The notes: generated from the letters alone by a model not told the origin. 64,000 nt of DNA from Paraburkholderia sp. HP33-1 (GCF_021390595.1 NZ_JAJEJR010000002.1:2232001-2296000); one strand, 5' to 3'. Shown: positions 52,338-61,632, counted from the stretch's first letter. Translations and numbers: made by a program.

Positions 52338-55079
52338 TCAATGCGCCTCCTCCCAGTTCAGGCCCGCGCCGACCTCGGCGACGAGCGGCACCTTCAGCGC
52401 GGCGACGCCGCACATCAGTTCGGGCAGGCGCTTGCGGACTTCGGACAACTCAGCGTCGGGTACTTCGAGAATCAGTTCGTCGTGCACCTGCATGATCATG
52501 CGCGTGCCGATCTTCGAGTCTTCGATCCAGTTCTGCACGGCGATCATCGACATCTTGATCAGGTCGGCCGCGGTGCCCTGCATCGGCGCGTTGATCGCGG
52601 CACGCTCGGCGGCCTGGCGGCGCGGTCCGTTGCCGCCGTTGATCTCGGGCAGCCACAGACGGCGGCCGAACACGGTTTCGACATAGCCCTTCGCCTTCGC
52701 GCTCAAACGCGTCTCGTCCATATAGCGCGCGACACCCGGATAACGCGCGAAGTAGCGGTCGATATACATCTTCGCCGCATCGCGCGTAATGCCGAGGTTC
52801 GATGCAAGACCGAACGCGCTCATGCCGTAGATAAGCCCGAAGTTGATGACCTTCGCGACGCGCCGCTGATCGCTCGACACTTCGAGCGGCGTCACGTTGA
52901 AGATTTCCGACGCGGTCGCGCGGTGAATGTCCTCGCCCTGCGAGAACGCGCGCATCAGCGATTCATCGCCGGAGATATGCGCCATGATGCGCAATTCGAT
53001 CTGCGAATAATCGGCGGACACGAGCTTGTGACCCGGCGGCGCGATGAACGCCTCGCGAATGCGGCGGCCTTCGCCGGTACGCACCGGAATGTTCTGCAGG
53101 TTCGGATCGTTCGACGCGAGCCGCCCCGTCACGGCGACGGCCTGTGCGTAGTTGGTATGCACGCGGCCGGTTTGCGGATTGACCATGCGCGGCAGCTTGT
53201 CGGTATAGGTGGACTTCAGCTTCGACAGGCCGCGATGCTCGAGCAGGATCTTCGGCAGCGGATAGTCTTCGGCGAGCTTCTGCAACACTTCTTCGTCGGT
53301 GGACGGCGCGCCGCTCGGCGTCTTCTTGATGACCGGCAGCTCGAGCTTCTCGAAGAAGATCTGACCGATCTGCTTCGGCGAGCCGAGGTTGAATTCGCCG
53401 CCGGCCAGTTCGTAGGCCTTGCCTTCGAGCTCGATCAGACGCGTGGCGATCTCGCTGCTCTGCTGACGCAGCTTCTCCGCGTCGATCAGCACACCGGTGC
53501 GCTCCATCTTGCGCAGCACGCGCGAAGTCGGCACTTCGATCTCGCGATAGACGTGGTCGAGCGTCTTCTCCGCGGCGATCTGCGGATACAAGGCCTGATG
53601 CAATTGCAACGTGATATCGGCATCTTCGGCCGCGTATTCGGCGGCCTTGTCGAGCGCGACTTCGTCGAAACCGATCTGCTGCGCGCCCTTGCCCGCGACC
53701 TCTTCGTACTTGATCGTCTTCACGCCGAGATGGCGCAGCGCGAGGCTGTCCATGTCGTGGGTGCGATGCGATTCGAGCACATACGATTCCAGCAGCGTGT
53801 CATGCTCGACTCCGCGCATTTCGATGCCGTAATTCGCGAGCACCTGTTCGTCGTACTTCAGATGCTGGCCGACCTTCTTGTGGTCCGCGCTTTCAAGCCA
53901 GGGCTTGAGCTTCGCGAGCACTTCGTCGCGAGGGAGCTGCACCGGCGCGTCGGGGCCGCGGTGCGCGAGCGGCACATACGCGGCATGGCCCGCTTCGACC
54001 GAGAGCGACAAGCCGACGATCTGCGCGATCATCGGATCGAGCGATGTGGTCTCGGTATCGAACGAAGTCAGCTCGGCCGCGTTGATCCGCTCGAGCCACG
54101 CGTCGAGCTGCTCCCATGTCTGCACGGTCTCGTAGTGGCGTTCGTGATCGACCGACAACGCGGGCGGCACGTCGGTTTGCGGACCTTCGACCACATCGGC
54201 AATTTCGACTTCGCGCAGCCACGTCTTGAAGCCGTGGCGCGTGAACACATCGCGCAACTCTTCACGAGACTCGGGCCGGCTCGACAAACTTTCCTCGATC
54301 GACACGATATGACCGTTCAGATCGCAATGACGCTCGACGGTCACGAGCTTGCGCGCCATCGGCAAAAAGTCCAGCGCGCGGCGCAGATTGTCTCCTACCG
54401 CACCTTTGATTTCGTCCGCATGTGCGACGATGCCATCAAGCGAATCGTATTGCGTCAGCCACTTGACGGCGGTTTTCGGGCCGCATTTCTCGACGCCCGG
54501 CACGTTGTCGACGGTATCGCCGATCAGCGACAGATAATCGATGATGCGCTCCGGCGGCACGCCGAACTTCGCGACTACGCCGTCGCGGTCGAGCGTTTCG
54601 TTGGTCATCGTATTGACGAGCGTCACGCGGTCCGATACGAGTTGCGCGAGGTCCTTGTCACCGGTCGACACGACCACGTTCATGCCGAGCTTTTCCGCCT
54701 CGGTGCACAGCGTGCCGATCACGTCATCAGCCTCGACGCGCTCGATCATTACCAGGGGCCAGCCGAGCGCACGCACCGCGACGTGAATCGGCTCGATCTG
54801 ACGGGCAAGATCTTCCGGCATCGACGGACGGTTCGCCTTGTATTCCGGATACCAGTCGTCGCGAAATGTTTTGCCCTTGGCGTCGAACACGCACGCGCTA
54901 TACTCTGCTGTAACTTCCTTGCGCATGCGTCGCAGCATGTTGATCATCCCGTAGAGCGCACCCGTCGGGCCACCCTCGGGACCGCGCAGATCGGGCATCG
55001 CATGGTAGGCCCGGTACAGATAACTCGAACCGTCGACCAACAGCAGGGTCTTACCTTCAAGGCTTCGTTCTTCAGGCAT
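52338..55079 (-). CDS. polA: DNA polymerase I
   Basis: A 913-residue polymerase with all three domains: 5'-3' nuclease (residues ~1-300; LLLVDGSSYLYRAYHA, VEADDVIGTL), 3'-5' exonuclease (~320-500; the first acidic pair in SFDTETTSLDPM is intact) and polymerase (~520-913; DYSQIELRIMAHISGDE, KVINFGLIYGMSAFGLA, MQVHDELILEV). It fills gaps after Okazaki fragment processing and in excision repair. Its ATG at 55079 is separated by one base from the ATG of the divergent LOG-family gene, so each promoter must lie inside the other gene's coding sequence. Confidence 0.98.
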   Translation of the reverse strand: MPEERSLEGKTLLLVDGSSYLYRAYHAMPDLRGPEGGPTGALYGMINMLRRMRKEVTAEYSACVFDAKGKTFRDDWYPEYKANRPSMPEDLARQIEPIHVAVRALGWPLVMIERVEADDVIGTLCTEAEKLGMNVVVSTGDKDLAQLVSDRVTLVNTMTNETLDRDGVVAKFGVPPERIIDYLSLIGDTVDNVPGVEKCGPKTAVKWLTQYDSLDGIVAHADEIKGAVGDNLRRALDFLPMARKLVTVERHCDLNGHIVSIEESLSSRPESREELRDVFTRHGFKTWLREVEIADVVEGPQTDVPPALSVDHERHYETVQTWEQLDAWLERINAAELTSFDTETTSLDPMIAQIVGLSLSVEAGHAAYVPLAHRGPDAPVQLPRDEVLAKLKPWLESADHKKVGQHLKYDEQVLANYGIEMRGVEHDTLLESYVLESHRTHDMDSLALRHLGVKTIKYEEVAGKGAQQIGFDEVALDKAAEYAAEDADITLQLHQALYPQIAAEKTLDHVYREIEVPTSRVLRKMERTGVLIDAEKLRQQSSEIATRLIELEGKAYELAGGEFNLGSPKQIGQIFFEKLELPVIKKTPSGAPSTDEEVLQKLAEDYPLPKILLEHRGLSKLKSTYTDKLPRMVNPQTGRVHTNYAQAVAVTGRLASNDPNLQNIPVRTGEGRRIREAFIAPPGHKLVSADYSQIELRIMAHISGDESLMRAFSQGEDIHRATASEIFNVTPLEVSSDQRRVAKVINFGLIYGMSAFGLASNLGITRDAAKMYIDRYFARYPGVARYMDETRLSAKAKGYVETVFGRRLWLPEINGGNGPRRQAAERAAINAPMQGTAADLIKMSMIAVQNWIEDSKIGTRMIMQVHDELILEVPDAELSEVRKRLPELMCGVAALKVPLVAEVGAGLNWEEAH

Positions 55080-55080
55080 T

Positions 55081-55824
55081 ATGACTAAGAGAAAAGTGAT
55101 TCCGAGTCTGCGATCACTCGCAGATCAAGAGCGCGCGACGGCCAAAAAAGCTCGCGCATCGTGGCAGATGTTCACGATTATGGCAGAGTTTATCGAGGCG
55201 ACCGAGTACCTGTCGGAGATTCGCCCGGCGGTCAGCATCTACGGTTCGGCGCGCCTGAAACCGAACTCGCCGTACTACAAACTCGCCACGCAGATCGCGC
55301 GCAAATTGTCGGATGCGGGCTTCGCGGTGATCTCCGGCGGCGGCCCGGGCATCATGGAAGCGGCCAACAAGGGCGCGCATGCGGGCAAGGCACCGTCGGT
55401 CGGTCTGAACATCGAGTTGCCGCACGAGCAATCGGGCAACCAGTGGCAGGACATCTCGCTGCGCTTCCGCCATTTCTTCACGCGCAAGGTCACGTTCGTG
55501 AAGAATTCGGACGCGGTGATCGTGATGCCCGGAGGCTTCGGCACACTCGACGAACTCGCCGAGGTCCTCACGCTGATCCAAACCAAGAAGTCGCGTCACG
55601 TACCGATCATCCTGGTGGGCGCCGAGTTCTGGGAGGGTCTGCTCGCGTGGTTCAAGAGCTCGCTGATCCCGATGGGTCTGATCAATCCGACCGACATCGA
55701 CCTGATGCAGGTGATCGACAATCCGGACCAGGTGCTCGAAGCGGTGCTCAAGTTCTACGAAGACCGCGAGGAAGGCGAAGCACATCCGGTCAAGTCGGAC
55801 GAAGACCGCATGTTCTATCTGTGA
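55081..55824 (+). CDS. LOG-family (TIGR00730) nucleotide phosphoribohydrolase-like protein
   Basis: A 247-residue Rossmann-like protein with the lysine-decarboxylase-like motif VIVMPGGFGTLDELAEVLTL (the PGGxGTxxE signature) near residue 150 and VISGGGPGIMEAANKGAHAG near 83. Proteins of this family in bacteria are 5'-monophosphate phosphoribohydrolases (LOG or PpnN-like), cleaving AMP or cytokinin nucleotides. ATG 55081 is one base from the polA start. A later Met (MFTIMAEFIEATEYL) could be an alternative start, which would allow a short promoter region. An AMP nucleosidase gene lies 6 kb downstream. Confidence 0.88.
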   Translation: MTKRKVIPSLRSLADQERATAKKARASWQMFTIMAEFIEATEYLSEIRPAVSIYGSARLKPNSPYYKLATQIARKLSDAGFAVISGGGPGIMEAANKGAHAGKAPSVGLNIELPHEQSGNQWQDISLRFRHFFTRKVTFVKNSDAVIVMPGGFGTLDELAEVLTLIQTKKSRHVPIILVGAEFWEGLLAWFKSSLIPMGLINPTDIDLMQVIDNPDQVLEAVLKFYEDREEGEAHPVKSDEDRMFYL

Positions 55825-55859
55825 TGGCCTGACGCTGCGCGCCTGGCATCGCGCATATG

Positions 55860-55892
55860 GCGGGCAGCCTTCGGGCTGCCCGCTTTCGTTTT
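55860..55892 (+). terminator. Intrinsic terminator of the LOG-family gene
   Basis: GCGGGCAGC-CTTCGG-GCTGCCCGC, a 9-bp stem with a stable hexaloop, followed by TTTCGTTTT. Confidence 0.88.
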
Positions 55893-55999
55893 GCAGGCCA
55901 GTTTGCAGCGCGCTTACGGTCAACCGCATTGGCAAAAAAACGTTTCGAACGCTTGCCGTTCGGCGCTAACCTGCTCAGCCTGGACTCGAAGCTCGCAAA

Positions 56000-56569
56000 A
56001 TGAACAACGAACTCACCTCTCCCGAATCCGCGCTCGCGCCCGCGCCAACGTTGCGCGAAATCTTCGGCGGCTTTCTCGGCCTCGGCCTCATTTCATTCGG
56101 CGGCGCGTTGCCGCTCGCACGTCGCGCCCTCGTCGAACAACGCCGCTGGCTGACCAGCGACGAATTCACCGACCTGCTCGGCCTTTGTCAATTCCTGCCG
56201 GGCGGCAATGTGATCAATCTTTCAGTCGCGATGGGCATGCGCTTTCGCGGCCTGCCCGGCGCACTTGCCGGTTTGCTCGGCTTGATTGCCGGGCCTTCGC
56301 TGGTGGTGATCGGGCTCGGCGTGCTGTACGAGCACACGCAGAACGATCCGCACGTGCGACATCTGTTCGCGGGACTCGCCGCAGCAGCCTCGGGCCTGCT
56401 GATCTCGATGGCGGTCAAGATCGTACTGCCGTTGCGCAACAAGCCGCTCGCCGCGCTGATCGCCGCGCTCGGCTTCGTCGCGATCGCGGTGCTGCGATTG
56501 CCGCTGCTGCCGACGATGCTCGTGCTCACGCCGATCAGCATCTATCTTGCTGCATGGAGCGCGCGATGA
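56000..56569 (+). CDS. Chromate transporter family protein, first half (CHR domain)
   Basis: A 189-residue membrane protein with a single CHR domain. Residues ~20-45 (FGGFLGLGLISFGGALPLAR) and FTDLLGLCQFLPGGNVINLS near 55-75 correspond to the conserved FGGP and PGP-type motifs of the family, though the first reads FGGA and the second LPGGN. Short CHR proteins act as pairs encoded by adjacent genes; here the partner overlaps by ATGA. The family exports chromate in exchange for sulphate or phosphate, but single-domain pairs are often of unproven substrate. ATG 56000 is used. Confidence 0.88.
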   Translation: MNNELTSPESALAPAPTLREIFGGFLGLGLISFGGALPLARRALVEQRRWLTSDEFTDLLGLCQFLPGGNVINLSVAMGMRFRGLPGALAGLLGLIAGPSLVVIGLGVLYEHTQNDPHVRHLFAGLAAAASGLLISMAVKIVLPLRNKPLAALIAALGFVAIAVLRLPLLPTMLVLTPISIYLAAWSAR

Positions 56570-57096
56570 ACGACACGCTCATTTCTCTCGCGTCCATTTT
56601 CAGTCAGCTGTCGCTGCTCGCGTTCGGCGGCGGCAATACGATTCTTCCGGAGATGCAGCGGCAGGTGGTCGACGTGCATCACTGGATGCCGGCCAGCGAG
56701 TTCAGCGCACTGTTCGCGCTCGCTCAGGCCGCCCCCGGCCCGAACCTGATGATCGTCACGCTGATCGGCTGGCATGTGGCCGGCTGGGCCGGCATGCTCG
56801 TTGCGTCGATTGCGAAGTTCGGGCCGTCGTCGCTCGTGACGATCCTGGCGCTGCATGCGTGGGACCGCTTCAAGGACCGCCCGTGGCGCCGCTATGCGCA
56901 GCTCGGACTCGTGCCGGTGACGGCTGGCCTCGTCGCGGCGAGCGCGGCGCTGATCGCGCGCACGTCGAACCCGACGGCGATGGCGTGGGCGATTACCGCA
57001 TTCACGGCCGTGGTGGCGACCAGGACGCGGATTCATCCGCTGTGGCTGCTGGCGGCGGGAAGCCTGATCGGGTTGACCGGGTTCGGGCAGGGTTGA
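56566..57096 (+). CDS. Chromate transporter family protein, second half (CHR domain)
   Basis: A 176-residue membrane protein with the second CHR domain: LASIFSQLSLLAFGGGNTIL near residue 8-27 and FALAQAAPGPNLMIVTLIGW near 52-71. The PGPN motif is the canonical one. Its start overlaps the stop of the first half (ATGA at 56566-56569), so the two are made together and probably form one transporter. No chrB-like regulator is adjacent, which argues against an induced chromate-resistance locus and for a housekeeping anion-transport role. Confidence 0.88.
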   Translation: MNDTLISLASIFSQLSLLAFGGGNTILPEMQRQVVDVHHWMPASEFSALFALAQAAPGPNLMIVTLIGWHVAGWAGMLVASIAKFGPSSLVTILALHAWDRFKDRPWRRYAQLGLVPVTAGLVAASAALIARTSNPTAMAWAITAFTAVVATRTRIHPLWLLAAGSLIGLTGFGQG

Positions 57097-57342
57097 GCCG
57101 GCACGCCGATCCTGCAATCGACAAAGCCGATTGATGAGGATAACTACCCTCCCGCCAATCAGCGAGAACTCCCTACCAGTTATTGCCACATCTTTCCCGC
57201 TGAAATAGCAAGTTTCGGTAAGCCAAACTGCGCACATGCTCCCCTTAGATTCAACGGGATTCAGCCGTAATAGCGAGCGACGGCTCAATGAACCGGATGA
57301 CCCTCTGAGCGAAAGATCTCGCTAATCTTATGGAGCACATCA

Positions 57343-58119
57343 ATGTCTATATCAGCTTTAGCGGGAAATTCCGCGGGCGTCGAAGCCTGGTGGTCGACCA
57401 ATTCGCAGGCCAATCAATCGCAGGTCGATGATGGCTCGTCATCGACGTCGACCAGCAGCGGGGCGTCGACGAATCAGCTGCTTGCGGCCATCACGGCCGC
57501 ACTGGCGCAGCTCGGCGTGACGTCGTCGGGGAGCGCGTCGTCGACCGATTCGACGTCGGCCACCGCATCCACATCGGCAAGCGCGGTCAGCGCAGCGCTG
57601 CAGCAATTCCTCGGCGCGCTGTATCAGGCAACCGCTGCGCAAGGCGGCTCGGGCTCGGCGGCGGCGACATCGGCCAACAGTGCGAACGCTTCAGAGGACA
57701 CTGCCGATACGACGGACATGCCGGTCCTTGAATTGGACCTCGACATTGCGGTCGATTTAGAGGACGGCACCGACGACACCTCCTCGGTAGTGCCAGGCGC
57801 GATGCCGCCGCCTGCTCCGCCGTCGTCGGCGCAGGGCTACGGCGGCGATTTCGCATCGACGATCGCGAGTCTTGCACAATCGCTCACTTCAGCCACATCG
57901 TCAGGCGCGTCCACTGATACAAGCACGGCCGACTCATCGTCGAGCGACAGCTCATTGTCGACGGATTTTCAGAACCTGCTGGCGGCCCTCGGATCGTCGG
58001 GCGGTTCTTCGAGCACCTCCGGCACCGCCGATCTGCAGAAGTTTCTGACCTCGCTCGCCAGCAACCTGCAAGACGGGACGGCCACCATGAGCGGGATGTT
58101 TATCAGTACGTCGGCTTGA
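57343..58119 (+). CDS. Ser/Thr/Ala-rich low-complexity protein of unknown function
   Basis: A 258-residue protein that I do not recognise. Ser, Thr, Ala and Gly make up most of it, in runs such as SSSTSTSSGAST. Three short amphipathic segments of similar type recur: LLAAITAALAQLG (about 45), VSAALQQFLGALYQ (about 82) and FQNLLAALGSSGG / LQKFLTSLASNLQDG (about 210-240). A single acidic segment (LELDLDIAVDLEDGTDD) precedes a Pro-rich linker near the middle. There is no signal peptide or membrane span. A GGAG ribosome site precedes the ATG and base use is unlike coding genes around it. Its stop codon abuts the left copy of the amn-derived repeat. It may be an exported or surface protein, but that is only a guess. 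Confidence 0.65.
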   Translation: MSISALAGNSAGVEAWWSTNSQANQSQVDDGSSSTSTSSGASTNQLLAAITAALAQLGVTSSGSASSTDSTSATASTSASAVSAALQQFLGALYQATAAQGGSGSAAATSANSANASEDTADTTDMPVLELDLDIAVDLEDGTDDTSSVVPGAMPPPAPPSSAQGYGGDFASTIASLAQSLTSATSSGASTDTSTADSSSSDSSLSTDFQNLLAALGSSGGSSSTSGTADLQKFLTSLASNLQDGTATMSGMFISTSA

Positions 58120-58155
58120 GCTACGGAAACGCCACTTCCGCGAAACTCCGCAGCT
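58120..58155. repeat. Left copy of the direct repeat derived from the amn 3' end
   Basis: Thirty-six bases equal to 61632-61667 except for one mismatch; the last 30 bases (58126-58155) are identical. The right copy is the last codons and stop of amn. The repeat starts immediately after the stop of the Ser/Thr-rich gene. Together the copies enclose about 3.5 kb with a glycosyltransferase and an acyltransferase gene. Confidence 0.85.
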
Positions 58156-58311
58156 GCGGTCGTCTGGGAAGATCGTCCATTCGTCGTTGAGGTTCCTCGG
58201 CTCGTGCCGCTCGACGCATCGCGATTCATTCCGTCATCGTGACGGCGGCAACCCTTACAATGGCGCGTCATCGTCCTTTTTAACGATTTCACCACCGACC
58301 GCCGCTGGACC

Positions 58312-59157
58312 ATGCCGAAAGTTTCCATAGTTGTCCCCTGCTACAACCAGGAAGAATTCATTGCTGACGCTCTCGAATCCGTCCTGAGCCAGTCCTTTAG
58401 CGATTGGGAATGCATCATCGTGAATGACGGCTCTAGCGACGGCTCCGACGCAATCATTCGTCGCTACACCGAGAAAGATCCCCGGTTCCTCGCCCTCACG
58501 AAGCAAAACGGTGGCGTTGCCGCGGCCCGCAACTTCGGCTTTTCGCGCGCGCGCGGCGAACTGTTCGTGCCGCTTGATGGCGACGACATGATTCACCGGG
58601 ATTTCCTCCGGCTCGCCGTTGAGCGCTTTGAGGCACAGCCCGACACCGTTCTCGTGCATCCTGGGACACAACGTTTTGGCGAAAACCGCAAGGTGTGGCG
58701 ATTGCCGACATACAGCTACGAGAAGCTGCTTTGGCAAAACATGATCGTCAATACGACCATGTACCGGCGCGAGGCGTTTATTAGCGCGGGCGGTTATTCG
58801 TCGGAGATGGTCTATGGATATGAGGATTGGGAATTCTACGTGCGGATGCTGAGCCCCGAATCAAAGGTTCAGTACGTTGACGCCCCGCTCTACCTCTACC
58901 GCATCAAGAAAATCTCGCGCTCCACTGAACTGGCCGCGCTTGGCAAGATCGAGGAATCGCAGCGGCTCATCTACGAACGCAATCGTGACAAGTATGTGGA
59001 GCTCGCAGCCAACCCGATCAACCTTTTCGGCAAGCGCATGAAGGACTTCGCACCGTCGTTCACTGCCCGCTACCAACGACAGGCCCGCTACATTCACGCC
59101 GCGTATGGCGCGGTGATTGCTGGCCTGCTGATCGTGGGCGCCCTGCTCGTGCGGTAG
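58312..59157 (+). CDS. Family 2 glycosyltransferase
   Basis: A 281-residue GT-A fold enzyme: VSIVVPCYNQEEFIADALES at the N-terminus, nucleotide-sugar segment VNDGSSDGSD near residue 38, NGGVAAARNFG near 66, DxD-type metal motif LFVPLDGDDMIH near 84 and WEFYVRM near 172. A C-terminal hydrophobic segment (~residues 258-280) probably anchors it to the inner membrane. Base composition is lower in GC than the housekeeping genes around. It lies with the acyltransferase between direct repeats, and the pair probably modifies a surface polysaccharide; the acceptor is unknown. Confidence 0.9.
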   Translation: MPKVSIVVPCYNQEEFIADALESVLSQSFSDWECIIVNDGSSDGSDAIIRRYTEKDPRFLALTKQNGGVAAARNFGFSRARGELFVPLDGDDMIHRDFLRLAVERFEAQPDTVLVHPGTQRFGENRKVWRLPTYSYEKLLWQNMIVNTTMYRREAFISAGGYSSEMVYGYEDWEFYVRMLSPESKVQYVDAPLYLYRIKKISRSTELAALGKIEESQRLIYERNRDKYVELAANPINLFGKRMKDFAPSFTARYQRQARYIHAAYGAVIAGLLIVGALLVR

Positions 59158-59203
59158 TGAATCAGGCAGATTTTTGGCCCTTTTGCTTATCGGGTCATTG
59201 ATC

Positions 59204-59240
59204 GGCCAGGGCTACCGTTGCGGTAGCCCTTGAGGGCCAT
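59204..59240. terminator. Hairpin between the convergent glycosyltransferase and acyltransferase genes
   Basis: GGGCTACCG-TTG-CGGTAGCCC (9-bp perfect stem) within an outer GGCC/GGCC pair. No clear T run on either side, so it is a possible but not strong terminator. Confidence 0.5.
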
Positions 59241-59285
59241 TGGTCGCGCGCGGCTACGAAAGGGGCTGTGTCAACTCGCTTTCAG

Positions 59286-61241
59286 TCACAACGAAGATGA
59301 ACGCACGCCCGGCTGGCGTTCGCTCGCGATGAGCTGGTCATTGGCCCGCTTGAGCGCGTTGATGATGTCTGGCGCGATGTACTTCACGCCGACATCACTA
59401 AGATGGTCCCCGTCCGAGAAAAGAGCCTGATCGTTTTTTACAAAGAAACACGAGTCGCTAGAGCATAGCCTGGAGAACGGGTCCACTACCGTGACATTGC
59501 CGACCTCGGCAGCAGCGGAGGTGATCTTCATGCCGCCGGCGAAGATGATCGACTGACTGTCGCGAGGGGCTGCCCACTCGGGAATGGCATGGCCCACACT
59601 GACCTGTTGTCGGGCCCATTCTTTCGGGACGACCTCTGGCGGATGAGGAACGGCTGATATCAGGACGAGGCGGCCCCCGCGCCTGGCAAGAATGCGTGCA
59701 ATGTCCCGCAACACCATCCCTTCATAATTCGCATCGTAACGCTTCCACTCTCCTGCGATGACCACCAGGCGGATCGTCGGATGTTGTGCGAAGTAGTCGT
59801 ACACGAAGTTGGCATAGCGTTCGCATCCAGGAAAGACGTTGGCTCCTGAACCGTCGAAGGCCTTGCCCTTGAATGGCGGGCAGCCGCCGTGTGTCGCCAC
59901 GATGCCTGAAAGACCAAGTGTTGCCGCGGTATCGTCGACCGTCGATTGCAGCCTGCCGGCGAAGGAGTCGCCCCACAGCATCATTGTGGGTTCTCCGGAT
60001 TTAACACCGATGCGGCAGAAATCCCCGTCCATCTTTATTTTTTTTGTTCCATCGCTTGCGCGCATGCACAAAGATTCGTCCGGATTTCCTACGATCTTCG
60101 CCTGCACCGCCGGCTGGAGATAGGCTGGAAGCCGTTGCGGGAAGCCATGGGTCGCCCCCAGCAGTGCTGTGAGAGCGAACCCCACGCAAATGGACATCAC
60201 CCAGCCGGCAAATGTCTGGCCATTGCCCAGGCGCTTGCGTGTCGGACGCTCAACAAGCTCATACGAAACCCAGCCTAGCAAAATGCTCCCGCCAAGGAGC
60301 GCGATCGTTTCCTCTAATGAAGGCGCACAATCTGCCCTCTCCCGAAAGGCAAGCAGAACGGGCCAATGCCACAGGTAGACGGAATATGAGATGCGCCCGA
60401 CGAATTGCAGACTGCGCGCATGAAGCAGGGGCGCCACGAAGCCGCCTTGCGACAGTATCAGCAGGACCGTTCCTGCCACGGGGAAAATTGCCCTCCAACC
60501 GGGGTATGGCGAGGCAGTGTCAAAGCCGAAGATGGCGATACCGAGCAGCGTCAGTCCCGCAATCGCCAGGACATTTTTGGCGGCATCGCTACGCGGGCTA
60601 CGTAGATAGACTGCGGTCGCAGAACCCGCAAGAAGCTCCCAGGCGCGGCTTGGGAGAAGGTAAAACGCCGAGTTCAGCGAAGTGACTGTGCGCCATTGGC
60701 ACCAGGCAAACGATGCAACAACGATTGCAGCGAACAACACTGCGCCTGCTACACGCCGCCTGCTCCTGGGGCGTGGCCAGATCACTCCGCAGAGGACAGC
60801 GAAGACAAGGTAGAACTGGACCTCGACCGACAAAGACCACGTATGTAGCAAGAGATTTTGTGCGGCGTCTGGCGCGAAGTACCCGACATCGTCAGCGAAC
60901 GCGTTGTTGGACCGCATCAGGAACGCTGCTGTCGCGACTCGCGAAAAATGCATGTAGTCGTCGGGCAGATAGAAATAGCCTGCCCACAACACGCAGAAAG
61001 CGACCATTATCACGAGCGCTGGCAGGATGCGGCGGATTCGCCTCATCAAGAACTGCCAAATGCTGAACGTGCCCGCCTGTATATCGGCATAGGCAATTGA
61101 GGTCAGCAGAAAGCCCGATAGGACAAAGAAAATGTCTACGCCGACAAAGCCCCCGGTGAATGGCCAAACGCCGTAGTGGTACAGAACGACTGCTGTGACC
61201 GCTATGGCGCGCACCCCGTTTATGTCTTTTCTAAAATTCAT
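59286..61241 (-). CDS. OafA/OafB-type membrane O-acyltransferase with C-terminal SGNH domain
   Basis: A 651-residue two-part protein. Residues ~1-370 form an acyltransferase-3 membrane domain with about ten hydrophobic segments, starting FRKDINGVRAIAVTAVVLYH and GFVGVDIFFVLSGFLLTSIA. Residues ~400-640 form a periplasmic SGNH-hydrolase-like domain, with the nucleophile Ser in TMMLWGDSFAGRL and the Asp/His pair in LFSDGDHLSDVGV. Such fusions transfer acyl groups (often acetyl) to LPS O-antigen or capsule sugars. GC content is visibly lower than in neighbours. It faces the glycosyltransferase gene. A poor ribosome site precedes the ATG; ATTTTATTTG lies just upstream. Confidence 0.93.
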   Translation of the reverse strand: MNFRKDINGVRAIAVTAVVLYHYGVWPFTGGFVGVDIFFVLSGFLLTSIAYADIQAGTFSIWQFLMRRIRRILPALVIMVAFCVLWAGYFYLPDDYMHFSRVATAAFLMRSNNAFADDVGYFAPDAAQNLLLHTWSLSVEVQFYLVFAVLCGVIWPRPRSRRRVAGAVLFAAIVVASFAWCQWRTVTSLNSAFYLLPSRAWELLAGSATAVYLRSPRSDAAKNVLAIAGLTLLGIAIFGFDTASPYPGWRAIFPVAGTVLLILSQGGFVAPLLHARSLQFVGRISYSVYLWHWPVLLAFRERADCAPSLEETIALLGGSILLGWVSYELVERPTRKRLGNGQTFAGWVMSICVGFALTALLGATHGFPQRLPAYLQPAVQAKIVGNPDESLCMRASDGTKKIKMDGDFCRIGVKSGEPTMMLWGDSFAGRLQSTVDDTAATLGLSGIVATHGGCPPFKGKAFDGSGANVFPGCERYANFVYDYFAQHPTIRLVVIAGEWKRYDANYEGMVLRDIARILARRGGRLVLISAVPHPPEVVPKEWARQQVSVGHAIPEWAAPRDSQSIIFAGGMKITSAAAEVGNVTVVDPFSRLCSSDSCFFVKNDQALFSDGDHLSDVGVKYIAPDIINALKRANDQLIASERQPGVRSSSL

Positions 61242-61632
61242 TTTATTTGTTTATTGTTGTTAGTCCGGCGTACCTGGTCTCTCGGCCCGCCGTTGACCTC
61301 ATACAAACGGCCGTATCATACTTTTCTTACTTCGAGGAAGGAAGTGAAAGCACCGGAAACAGTGCTGAAGAGGGGTGCGGCGATAGCCGTGAAAGCCATC
61401 GCCGGTTGAGATACGCCGCCGGCCTTACGATCGCTGCGGCGATCTTCTCGCGTCGAGACATTACGCGATCGATGTCGTGATCGGTAATGGTGCCGCCGCC
61501 CGGCCACTGACTTGGCGAGAGGTCGAGCGGGTCACCCCCGTGCCAATGAAGAGCGCAAGTTAGACGCCCCCGTTCCGGTTAGACAGTTCTGGCGCAGCAA
61601 TAGCGCCAGAATGCCCGCCCAGTAAGGCTCTG
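61242..61632. other. Intergenic region between the acyltransferase start and the amn stop
   Basis: 391 bases with no gene that I can support. The part next to the acyltransferase (61242-61330) is AT-rich and should hold its promoter. The remainder has mixed composition, short unrelated frames and no homology I recognise. The right repeat copy begins at its end. Confidence 0.5.

Noticed and set aside
52239..55088. A 949-codon open frame antisense to polA.
   Set aside because: It is rich in Arg/His/Asp, has no domain features and mirrors polA codons, as expected for a high-GC shadow frame.
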